From: Lewinellaceae bacterium | GTDB taxonomy: Bacteria > Bacteroidota > Bacteroidia > Chitinophagales > Saprospiraceae | Direction of reading: 5' to 3' | DNA: 64,000 nucleotides | Assembly (NCBI GenBank): GCA_020636405.1 | Contig: JACJXW010000011.1 | Coordinates: 62,001-126,000 of the forward strand | In this document: positions 37,868 to 45,221 of the stretch, piece by piece | Position numbering within the stretch: the first letter of the stretch is position 1 | Layout: each line of letters begins with the position of its first letter | The notes under the pieces: model-generated | The model's input: the letters and a program-made list of their open reading frames with translations, nothing else | Database searches by the model: none | What the model was told of the DNA's origin: nothing | Program-made: the position numbers and the translations under genes

Positions 37868-39277
37868 ATGAAGATATTGCCTAAAACCCCGGAGCTGCTC
37901 TCCACCCTTCAATCCTTCGATACCTTCGAAGGCATCAGCCCTGAAGCCTTGCAGTGGATGATCGGCCGGTCGGATTATAAATTCTACGATACCGGCGAAA
38001 ACCTCTTTTCTCCGGGCATGGCGGTAGAACATATGCAGATCATCATCCAGGGGCGCTACGTGGTGCAATGGGAACAGAAAGGAGAAACCCGGGAACTGGG
38101 CGTCTGGGAAGCAGGCTACATCACCGGCGTACTTCCTTTCTCGCGCATGAAAGAGGCCCGCGCCGTTGGTAAGGCGCTGGAGCCGACTTACACGCTGGAA
38201 CTCCACAAGAAGCATTTTGTGGAAATGGTCAATGTCAGTTACGAGCTGACCCAGGCTTTGGTAGCGTTCATGAGCGACCGCGTGCGCGACTTCACGACCA
38301 TGCAGTTCCAGAATGAAAAACTCATGGCTTTGGGCAAGCTCAGCGCCGGCCTGGCCCACGAACTCAATAACCCCGCTTCCGCCATGGTGCGCAATGCGGA
38401 AGAGTTGTACAAAAAGGTCCACACATCCCCGGAAAAGTTCAAGTCCGTCATTACCATGCGCATCACTCCGGAACAAACGGACCAGGTGAATGCCATCCTC
38501 TTCTCCAGGATCGAACAGGCCAAAAACCTGGACCTCCCCCTCCTGGAACGGGAAGAGCGCATGGATGACATCATCGACTGGCTGGAGGATCATGGAATTG
38601 ATAACAGTGAAGACGTTGCCGAGACTTTCGTCGATTTCGGTATGACGGTTGATGACCTCGACAACATCCATGATATCGTTGGAGACGGCCCCACCGGGCC
38701 GATCATGTGGTGGCTGGAAAGCACCCTTAGCCTGGAAAACCTGGTCAATGAGATCCAGGAAGCCTCCAGCCGTATCAGCAAACTGGTGAGTTCGATCAAA
38801 GATTATTCCCATATGGACCGCGGTATATCCATGGAAGCTGTGGACATTCACGAGGGCTTGCGCTCTACGCTCACTATGCTTAAGCACAAGTTCAAAGCCA
38901 AAAATATCGAGCTGGCCAAAAATCTGTCCCCGGATCTGCCGCGCGTAAAAGGCTTCGCCGGCGAGCTCAATCAGGTATGGACCAACCTCATTGTCAACGC
39001 CATCGACGCCATGGATCAGGGCGGGACCCTTACGGTGCATACCTTCCCCGACCGGGAATACGTGCGCGTCGACATTACCGACAATGGCTCCGGTATTCCT
39101 GAGGATATTCAGACCCGCATCTTTGAGCCTTTCTTTACCACCAAGGCGATGGGGGAAGGCACGGGCATGGGGCTGGACATCGTTAAGAAGATCATGAACC
39201 GCCACAAGGCCGAGATCGAAGTGGAATCCCAGCCCGGAAAGACGACTTTCAGTTTGTGTTTCCCGGCGCATAAATAA
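37868..39277 (+). CDS. Sensor histidine kinase with N-terminal cyclic-nucleotide-binding-like domain
   Basis: 469 residues, no membrane helix. Residues 10-125 form a CRP/cNMP-like sensor (FEGISPEALQWMIGRSDYKF...HMQIIIQGRYVVQW). The dimerisation/phosphoacceptor region has His164 in GLAHELNNPA. The HATPase domain shows VWTNLIVNAIDAM, DITDNGSGIP and GTGMGLDIVKKIM. It is therefore a soluble kinase sensing a cytoplasmic ligand or redox state. Its partner is almost certainly the response-regulator flavoprotein 98 bases downstream (39376). A homologous layout (cNMP kinase plus REC-flavoprotein) recurs in other bacteria. Confidence 0.9.
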   Translation: MKILPKTPELLSTLQSFDTFEGISPEALQWMIGRSDYKFYDTGENLFSPGMAVEHMQIIIQGRYVVQWEQKGETRELGVWEAGYITGVLPFSRMKEARAVGKALEPTYTLELHKKHFVEMVNVSYELTQALVAFMSDRVRDFTTMQFQNEKLMALGKLSAGLAHELNNPASAMVRNAEELYKKVHTSPEKFKSVITMRITPEQTDQVNAILFSRIEQAKNLDLPLLEREERMDDIIDWLEDHGIDNSEDVAETFVDFGMTVDDLDNIHDIVGDGPTGPIMWWLESTLSLENLVNEIQEASSRISKLVSSIKDYSHMDRGISMEAVDIHEGLRSTLTMLKHKFKAKNIELAKNLSPDLPRVKGFAGELNQVWTNLIVNAIDAMDQGGTLTVHTFPDREYVRVDITDNGSGIPEDIQTRIFEPFFTTKAMGEGTGMGLDIVKKIMNRHKAEIEVESQPGKTTFSLCFPAHK

Positions 39278-39282
39278 CGAAT

Positions 39283-39375
39283 CCCCGCCTCCGCATAAAG
39301 CTACGGCGGGCGGAGACGAATCAACGAATCCCGAATCAACGAATCCCGAATCCCGAATCAACGAATAACCAATCC
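39283..39375. repeat. Composite repeat: hairpin core plus 7/8-bp tail, copy 2
   Basis: The core CCCCGCCTCCGCATAAAGCT, ending GGCGGGCGGAGACGAAT, is followed by alternating CGAATCA, ACGAATCC and CGAATCC units up to the ATG at 39376. It is related to the element at 12412-12505. Here it separates two genes that probably form one signalling unit, so it may be transcribed. Confidence 0.75.
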
Positions 39376-41046
39376 ATGTCAGAAGAAAGAAAACCCATCA
39401 TTTTTTCCGTCGACGACGACCCTCAGGTGCTGCGCTCCCTGAAACGGGACCTGCGTTCTGAATTTAAGGAGGAGTACCGGATCATCAGCACGGACTCTGC
39501 AAAGGAAGCGCTGGAGTCCCTGCTGGAATTGAAGAAAAAGGGGGAGGAAGTGGCCCTGTTCCTTTCGGATCAACGCATGCCCGAGATGCTGGGTGTCGAT
39601 TTTCTGGAACAGGCCAAGGAGGCTTACCCCAAAGCAAAGCGCGTGCTCCTTACCGCCTATTCGGACACCGATGCGGCCATCAAGGCCATCAATGACGTGC
39701 AGCTCGATTATTACCTGATGAAACCCTGGGACCCTCCTTCCGAGCGCCTTTACCCGGTGCTCAACGACCTGTTGGATGAATGGCAGTCGGGCTATCGGCC
39801 TGCCTTCCGGGGAATCCGGGTGGTGGGATACCAGTATTCCCCAAAGTCGCATACCCTAAAGGACTTCCTGGCAGGTAACCTGCTGCCTTACCTTTGGCTC
39901 GATATCGAAACCAGCCCGGAAGCTCAGGAACTGCTCGGCTTGCATGGAATCGAACCCCGGAACCTGCCCGCCATTTTCTTCGAGGACGGTACGGCTCTGG
40001 CCGACCCTGCCGTTACTGAGGTGGCCGCCCGCGTGGGCTTGCAGCCCACCGCCCAATCGGGCTTGTATGATGTGGTCATCATCGGCGCCGGCCCGGCCGG
40101 ATTAGCGGCGGCAGTGTACGGCGGCTCCGAAGGGTTGAAAACCCTGCTCGTGGAGAAAAGAGCACCCGGAGGACAGGCGGGCACCAGTTCCCGCATCGAA
40201 AATTACCTTGGCTTTCCCAAGGGGCTGAGCGGTTCCGACCTCGCCCGAAGGGCCATCTCCCAGGCCACCCGCTTCGGCATCGAGTTCCTCTCCCCACAGG
40301 AAGTGACCGGCATCGAGGTGGAGGGCGCCTACAAAACCATTCACCTGGGCGACGGCTCCAAAGTCAATACCAAGGCTGTGATCATCACTACCGGGGTCGA
40401 TTACCGCAAACTGCCTTCAAAGGGTATTGCCGACTTTACCGGCGCCGGGATCTACTACGGAGCTGCTATGACCGAGGCGAATGCTTGCCGCAATAAAAAA
40501 GTATTCATTGTGGGGGGCGGTAATTCGGCCGGACAGGGAGCCGTGTACCTTTCCCAGTTTGCCGAGAAGGTCACTATTCTGATCCGCCGGGAGGACCTGA
40601 CTTCGACCATGTCCTCCTACCTCATCGATCAGATCAACGGCATCGATAATATCGAAGTGCAGGGGAGGCGCCAGGTCGTTGAAGCCCAGGGAGAGGGCCG
40701 CCTGCAATGCCTGTCCATTGAAAATGTTGAGGACGGGTCTACCTATTCTGTGGATGCAGACGCCTTGTTCATCTTCATTGGCGCCCGCCCGTTCACCGAC
40801 TGGCTGGGCAATAACATCCTGCGCAACCCGCGGGGGTATATCAAAACCGGCAAGGACCTGATGTCCGACGAGAATTTCCCCAGGATCTGGAAACGCGAAC
40901 GGGAGCCTTTCCTGCTGGAGACCTGCCAGCCCGGCATCTTTGCCGCCGGCGATGTGCGTTCCGGAGCGATGAACCGGGTAGCCTCAGCAGTGGGGGAGGG
41001 GTCTATGGCCATTAAATTCGTACATGAGTATCTGGCGGAGATATAG
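39376..41046 (+). CDS. Response regulator fused to a thioredoxin-reductase-like FAD/NAD(P) domain lacking CxxC
   Basis: 556 residues. A receiver domain (1-130) has acidic D13-D15, phosphoacceptor Asp65 (LSDQRMP), Thr93 and Lys116. A thioredoxin-like linker (about 145-225) follows. The flavoprotein domain (232-556) has FAD motif GAGPAG at 237-242, an NAD(P) motif VGGGNSAGQ near 379-387, and C-terminal FAD motif GIFAAGDVRS. At the place of the reductase active-site CxxC (about 362-365) the sequence is GAAM, so disulfide reduction as in TrxB is not possible. Phosphorylation probably controls a flavin-dependent NAD(P)H-using activity of unknown substrate. Its partner is the upstream kinase gene. 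The protein class is known, but its reaction is not. Confidence 0.9.
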   Translation: MSEERKPIIFSVDDDPQVLRSLKRDLRSEFKEEYRIISTDSAKEALESLLELKKKGEEVALFLSDQRMPEMLGVDFLEQAKEAYPKAKRVLLTAYSDTDAAIKAINDVQLDYYLMKPWDPPSERLYPVLNDLLDEWQSGYRPAFRGIRVVGYQYSPKSHTLKDFLAGNLLPYLWLDIETSPEAQELLGLHGIEPRNLPAIFFEDGTALADPAVTEVAARVGLQPTAQSGLYDVVIIGAGPAGLAAAVYGGSEGLKTLLVEKRAPGGQAGTSSRIENYLGFPKGLSGSDLARRAISQATRFGIEFLSPQEVTGIEVEGAYKTIHLGDGSKVNTKAVIITTGVDYRKLPSKGIADFTGAGIYYGAAMTEANACRNKKVFIVGGGNSAGQGAVYLSQFAEKVTILIRREDLTSTMSSYLIDQINGIDNIEVQGRRQVVEAQGEGRLQCLSIENVEDGSTYSVDADALFIFIGARPFTDWLGNNILRNPRGYIKTGKDLMSDENFPRIWKREREPFLLETCQPGIFAAGDVRSGAMNRVASAVGEGSMAIKFVHEYLAEI

Positions 41047-41058
41047 TTTATAGACTTG

Positions 41059-41649
41059 TCAAGTTTGTACTGTACCAAAGACCTCATCCACAGTAAGCCC
41101 CTTTACCTGTGGAGATTCTATAGCCTTACCCGCCCTGAAGATCTGTATGTTGTCGTAGCCTTTGGCAGAGGGTTGAGTGTGTACCTCAACGATGCTTTCT
41201 TCCAGAACGACGAGCCAGGCCTCGGCAATGCCCGCTCTGGCATAACCGGGCAATTTTATGTTGCGATCTTTATCAAGAGAAGAGTCGGCAACTTCTATGA
41301 TCAGTATAATATCTTTGGGCTGGGGATGGGAATCTGTATAAAAGTCCTCCCGCGTTTTCAGGATAGCGATGTCCGGCTCAGGCTCGGAATAATTGTCAAG
41401 CGTTACGGGGTCCTGGATGCCAATGATGTATTTATCTCCCAGCCACTTGTTCAGAAGCCGGTTCAAAAATTTAACTGTGCCGGCATGGGGGCTATTAATA
41501 GGGCTCATATCATAAATTTCTCCATCTAGCAGTTCGACGCGCGTTTCATCAAATACACCTGCATCACCCATAAGGTGGTATTCCTCCACAGTAAAGCGGT
41601 GCCTTTGATCCGAAATTTCAACCTTTTCTGCAGTTTTGCTACCTTCCAT
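41059..41649 (-). CDS. Uma2-family (DUF820) restriction-endonuclease-fold protein
   Basis: 196 residues from the ATG at 41649. Longer in-frame starts exist but add an unsupported tail. Core motifs are RFTVEEYHLM, RVELLDGEIYDMSP (E-L-x-G-E), PEPDIAILKTREDFY (the PD strand) and DIILIIEVADSSLDKD (E-V-x-S), followed by a Lys-bearing helix. This is the canonical Uma2 order, closer to the family consensus than the gene at 28168. Its role is unknown. It is convergent with the flavoprotein gene, with only 12 bases between their ends. Confidence 0.88.
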   Translation of the reverse strand: MEGSKTAEKVEISDQRHRFTVEEYHLMGDAGVFDETRVELLDGEIYDMSPINSPHAGTVKFLNRLLNKWLGDKYIIGIQDPVTLDNYSEPEPDIAILKTREDFYTDSHPQPKDIILIIEVADSSLDKDRNIKLPGYARAGIAEAWLVVLEESIVEVHTQPSAKGYDNIQIFRAGKAIESPQVKGLTVDEVFGTVQT

Positions 41650-41772
41650 ATCTTGTCGTATAAACAATAAAGATAAATAAAATGGTGGTTTCAGGCAAGG
41701 TAGGGAAATAAGGCAATTTTTATAAGGATAACCGCCTGAGCTCTCCAAAAGCTTACCTTTATCCCAAAAGCC

Positions 41773-42273
41773 ATGCGAGTTCTTGTAAGCATCACCCTCT
41801 TTGTCCTGGCCCAAACCTTATCAGCACAAAACCAACCACCCTGCAGCACGGAAGCGCACCGGCAGTTCGACTTCTGGATCGGCGAATGGACGGTGTACAA
41901 GACCGGGACCGACACCCTGGCCGGCCGCAATTCCGTCCGCCAGATCCTCGGTTCCTGCGTGATCGAAGAGCACTGGACGAGCGCTTCCGGCTGGCAGGGT
42001 AAAAGCTTCAATACGTACAACCCCGTCGATTCTACCTGGAACCAGGTATGGGTCGACCAGTCAGGCGCCACTTACCACTTCTCGGGGCGCCGGGAGGGAA
42101 ACGTTATGCAACTGTACGGGGAGACTACTTCCCCAAAGGGCGAACCTGTTCTCTTCGACTTCGCTTTCCATTACGACCCGGAGAAGGATACCATCCGCCA
42201 GTTATGGCAAATGTCCAAAGATGAGGGCAAGGCCTGGCAGGTGGTCTTTGACGGGACGTACGTGAAGGAATAG
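41773..42273 (+). CDS. Secreted DUF1579-like beta-barrel protein
   Basis: 166 residues with a signal peptide (1-18, cut after LSA). The sequence FDFWIGEWTVYK and later IEEHWTSASGWQGKSFNTYN are typical of the DUF1579/nitrobindin-like group of small calycin-type barrels. The ligand is unknown. A -7-like box (TACCTTTA, about 20 bases before the start) suggests a very short leader. The downstream hairpin at 42276-42330 separates it from a convergent gene. Confidence 0.7.
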   Translation: MRVLVSITLFVLAQTLSAQNQPPCSTEAHRQFDFWIGEWTVYKTGTDTLAGRNSVRQILGSCVIEEHWTSASGWQGKSFNTYNPVDSTWNQVWVDQSGATYHFSGRREGNVMQLYGETTSPKGEPVLFDFAFHYDPEKDTIRQLWQMSKDEGKAWQVVFDGTYVKE

Positions 42274-42330
42274 GTCGGAAGTGGGAAGTCGGAAGTCGGA
42301 AACGGCGAAACTTCGCATTTCCCACTTCCG
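42274..42330. terminator. Hairpin built from 7-bp repeats between convergent genes
   Basis: Four units of the GTCGGAA type (42274-42301) supply the left arm. CGGAAGTGGGAA (42276-42287) pairs perfectly with TTCCCACTTCCG (42319-42330). It fills the gap between genes ending at 42273 (+) and 42332 (-), so it probably stops transcription from both sides, although T-runs are short. Confidence 0.6.
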
Positions 42331-42331
42331 G

Positions 42332-43645
42332 TCACACTTTTATAAACACCCTGTTGCGGTACAACACCCACGCCAGCGCCAGGAACACCAGCACATTCGT
42401 AATGGCGAAGGCCAGTGAGGCGTTCAGGGGAGACAAGAAGGGCGTAAACAAGGTATCGTATACCCAGCCTTTCACCGTCTGCCGTTCGCCGGCGGCGGTA
42501 TCCCATCCGATGGTATACATCAGTTTGGCTACGAAGCCCGAGAGGATGAACACGAACAGGGCATTGGTGCCGTATACGACGAACGGCCGCGCCCAGCGTT
42601 GGTAGTTCAGGATATCGATCAACCAGTACACCACGCCGAGAAAGAGCAGTGCCAGCCCGGCGGTATAGGCTACATACGAGCTGGTCCAGATCTGTTTGTT
42701 GATGGGAAACGCTAGTCCCCACGCCAGCCCCAGTGTGGCCAGCAGGGCGCCGGCGGCCAGCATGCCGGTGGATTTGTGATAAGCGCTGCGTTGGGTGCGC
42801 AGCCACTCCCCGGTGAGCATGCCGCTGATGCCGGTCACGATAGCCGGCAGGGTGCTGAGCAGTCCCTCGGGGTCCCAGGTTTTCGACTGGCTCCAGAGGT
42901 GGTTGGAAGTGAGAATGAGGCGGTCGAGCCAGGCGCCCAGGTTGGTTTCTGCTTCCAGGTTGGGAGGATGTCCGCCCGGTACGGGCACCAGGGCCATCAG
43001 TGCCCAATACAAGAACAGCAGGCCGATGCCAAGGTATAATTGTGCCCGCCAGCCGGCGCGCAGGAAAAGCAAAGCGCAGATGGCATACACGATAGCGATG
43101 CGCTGCAGTACCCCGGGGATGCGCAGGTGGCTGAAGTCGTAGATGCCCCAGCCGGTAACGGCCATGGCCAGTGCCGATGCCAATGCCAGGTAGAGAAAAC
43201 GGCGGGCCCATTCCATCCGCTGCGGCTTTTGCCCCAGGCACACCGCCCGGCTGAAGAGGGCAAGGGTAAAAATGCCCAGCAGAATATAGTGCAACACCTT
43301 ACGTGCCAGGGGCGTATCCTGCGCCATGCCAAAATTCGGGAAGGCAGCCATAAAAACACCCAAACCGAAGAGAATGGCCGCCCGCAGTAACGTCTTGCGG
43401 ATCAATGCCGACTGAGGCTGCCCCCGGTACTTGCTCAGGGCCAGCGGTATGGCCACTCCGACGATGAACAGGAAAAAGGGAAAGACCAGGTCGGTGGGGG
43501 TACAACCGTGCCATTTGGCATGTAAAAGAGGAGGGTAAACCGAGGACCAGCTCCCGGGGTTGTTGACCAGGATCATCCCGGCAATGGTAATGCCGCGAAA
43601 GGCGTCGAGGGATAACAGGCGTTTGCTGAGGGCCGGGTCTGTCAT
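42332..43645 (-). CDS. HGSNAT/NagX-like membrane acyltransferase (DUF5009 type)
   Basis: 437 residues with about 11 membrane helices. The N-terminus has the family signature RLLSLDAFRGITIAGMILVN, then PTDLVFPFFLFIVGVAIPLA. Related proteins transfer acetyl groups to amino sugars across the membrane (human lysosomal HGSNAT, bacterial NagX), using a conserved His. With the GH92 enzyme 5 kb upstream it could belong to glycan use, but the genes are not in one operon, so that is inference. Confidence 0.85.
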   Translation of the reverse strand: MTDPALSKRLLSLDAFRGITIAGMILVNNPGSWSSVYPPLLHAKWHGCTPTDLVFPFFLFIVGVAIPLALSKYRGQPQSALIRKTLLRAAILFGLGVFMAAFPNFGMAQDTPLARKVLHYILLGIFTLALFSRAVCLGQKPQRMEWARRFLYLALASALAMAVTGWGIYDFSHLRIPGVLQRIAIVYAICALLFLRAGWRAQLYLGIGLLFLYWALMALVPVPGGHPPNLEAETNLGAWLDRLILTSNHLWSQSKTWDPEGLLSTLPAIVTGISGMLTGEWLRTQRSAYHKSTGMLAAGALLATLGLAWGLAFPINKQIWTSSYVAYTAGLALLFLGVVYWLIDILNYQRWARPFVVYGTNALFVFILSGFVAKLMYTIGWDTAAGERQTVKGWVYDTLFTPFLSPLNASLAFAITNVLVFLALAWVLYRNRVFIKV

Positions 43646-43964
43646 GTGGTTATTCTGATTAGGTGGAGCGTAAATTTATTTTTTTCTCTGGACTTGGCTC
43701 CATTCGCGGACATAAATTTTGCCGGCCCTGTTTTATTGTATGAGGTTGAAATTAATCGTATCTTAGATCCGCCTTTCCAATAAAGCACTCTCCTTAAGGA
43801 CAGATGTAACCTCGTCTGGCTCATCCCCGTCCAACACTCAAAGCCGTTGATCCAATTATTTCGGAAGAAAGTGGATTTATTCCGTGTTTCGGGCAACGCT
43901 TTGCAATACGTACTGTCTGTTACTTACGATAACTCTTAATCTTTTAATAAAAACATTCTCACGT
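43646..43964. other. Divergent promoter region, no gene seen
   Basis: 319 bases between the acyltransferase (-) and the head-GIN gene (+). It is AT-rich near both ends. No clear -33/-7 pair, operator or RNA structure was found. Confidence 0.35.
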
Positions 43965-44597
43965 ATGAAAAAATGGCCCATTATGATGCTTACGCTGTGC
44001 CTGCTGGCCACAGCTACCCTTTTTGCCCAGGGATCGAAGAAAACCATTGAAACAGATAACTTTACCTCTATAGGCCTGGGGCTGCCGGTTACAGTATATG
44101 TGACGAAGGGCGCTAATAAGGTCGAAGTAGAAGGGCCCGCCAGTGCGGTTGAAAAAATGAAATTCGAGGCCAAAGGCAACAGCCTCAACATCGAGCGCGA
44201 TGAAAATCTGCGCACATGGAAGGGCGAAGGCGTTAAGGTTTATATCAGCATGCCCAACATTTCCGGGCTGGCCATCGGCGGTTCCGGCTCGATCATCGTT
44301 CAGGATGCATTCAATGAGATGGGAGACCTGGACCTCTCTATCGGCGGTTCCGGCGATATCGAGATCGGCGGGAAGGCCAAAAATGTCAACGTCAGCATTG
44401 CCGGCAGTGGCGATATTAAGGCATCCAACCTGAGCGGTAACAAATGCGACGTTAGCATTGCCGGCAGCGGGGACGCTAAGGTCGGCGAAATGAAAGCCCT
44501 GGGAGTTTCCATCGCCGGCAGCGGCGACGTGGGCTACAAGGGCGAACCGAAACTGACCAAGAGCATCGTCGGTAGCGGCAACGTGAAGAAGATATAA
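43965..44597 (+). CDS. Head-GIN domain (DUF2807) secreted protein
   Basis: 210 residues from the ATG at 43965, which gives the signal peptide (LCLLATATLFAQ). The body is a head-GIN/DUF2807 beta-helix with repeated strands of the type SIAGSGDIK, ISIGGSGDIEIGG and VSIAGSGDVGYKG, five or more G-S-G-D turns. Such proteins are exported in Bacteroidota; some may act as adhesion or anti-sigma-linked scaffolds, but the function here is unknown. It is followed by the nested inverted repeat at 44630. Confidence 0.85.
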   Translation: MKKWPIMMLTLCLLATATLFAQGSKKTIETDNFTSIGLGLPVTVYVTKGANKVEVEGPASAVEKMKFEAKGNSLNIERDENLRTWKGEGVKVYISMPNISGLAIGGSGSIIVQDAFNEMGDLDLSIGGSGDIEIGGKAKNVNVSIAGSGDIKASNLSGNKCDVSIAGSGDAKVGEMKALGVSIAGSGDVGYKGEPKLTKSIVGSGNVKKI

Positions 44598-44629
44598 CCG
44601 GACGAGGTTGTCTCAAAAGTCCAAAATGA

Positions 44630-44726
44630 ATGGTACACTGATCTGTTAAGATATTTTAGGATTTATTAAGATTTGAATGAAATAGGATTTTGAATCCTGA
44701 ATTATCCTAAAGGATCAGTGTACCAT
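44630..44726. repeat. Nested three-stem inverted-repeat element
   Basis: Three perfect stems are nested: ATGGTACACTGATC (44630-44643) with 44713-44726, TTTAGGAT (44655-44662) with ATCCTAAA (44704-44711), and AGGATT (44684-44689) with AATCCT (44693-44698). It also has a direct repeat TTAAGAT. It has no coding capacity. It could be a miniature inverted-repeat element or the tail of the head-GIN transcript. Confidence 0.7.
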
Positions 44727-45170
44727 CAGTCATGAAACAGCTTCGCCAAAAGCCAACAGCACCAGCCCCACCGCTGGGCTGCCCAACTAAAACGGTTACT
44801 GATATTGGCGTGTGGTTTTTGATTTTTGATCTCCTCCGGTGCGCGCCCCCCGGTGAAGCAAGGACGGGCACATCGAAAATCGAGAACCGCACACGGGAGA
44901 AGGGAGTCTCGTACGTTGGCCCAGGCGGTTAGGTAGTTACTCAATTGGCCGCCGTTCCTCAGTTGCAGGAGGGCCAAGCTGTAGTGGGCGGGCGCGCCAC
45001 AGGATCTATGGCCCTGGTGTCTTTCAAAGGCCTTTGTCGCCGCTACGAGCTGCTCCTGCTCCAGGTATTGAACCCCTTTTTTTGCCTGGGCTGTCAGCAC
45101 CAGCGTGGACAACAGGAAAAGGCCGGTGAGCAGCAGGGGTGAGGTAGGAGTGTTTTTTAGGGTACAGTGA
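44726..45170 (-). pseudogene. Remnant of a secreted TPR-like protein
   Basis: The minus strand reads, without an ATG, a secretion-signal-like stretch (LLLTGLFLLSTLVLTAQA) followed by KKGVQYLEQEQLVAATKAFE and AHYSLALLQLRNGG, which look like the start of a TPR protein. The similarity ends after about 70 residues and the rest is unlike protein. A TTG start at 45112 is possible, but the upstream signal-like codons suggest decay of a longer gene. It lies directly downstream of the conflict-type gene at 45222-47987. Confidence 0.4.
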
Positions 45171-45221
45171 TTTTGGATGGGGTTTTAGAGAGGAGGTGGT
45201 GCTTCCCAACATTCCTTCATC

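Noticed and set aside
39376..41046. Ordinary thioredoxin reductase
   Set aside because: The CxxC site is replaced by GAAM and a receiver domain is fused in front.
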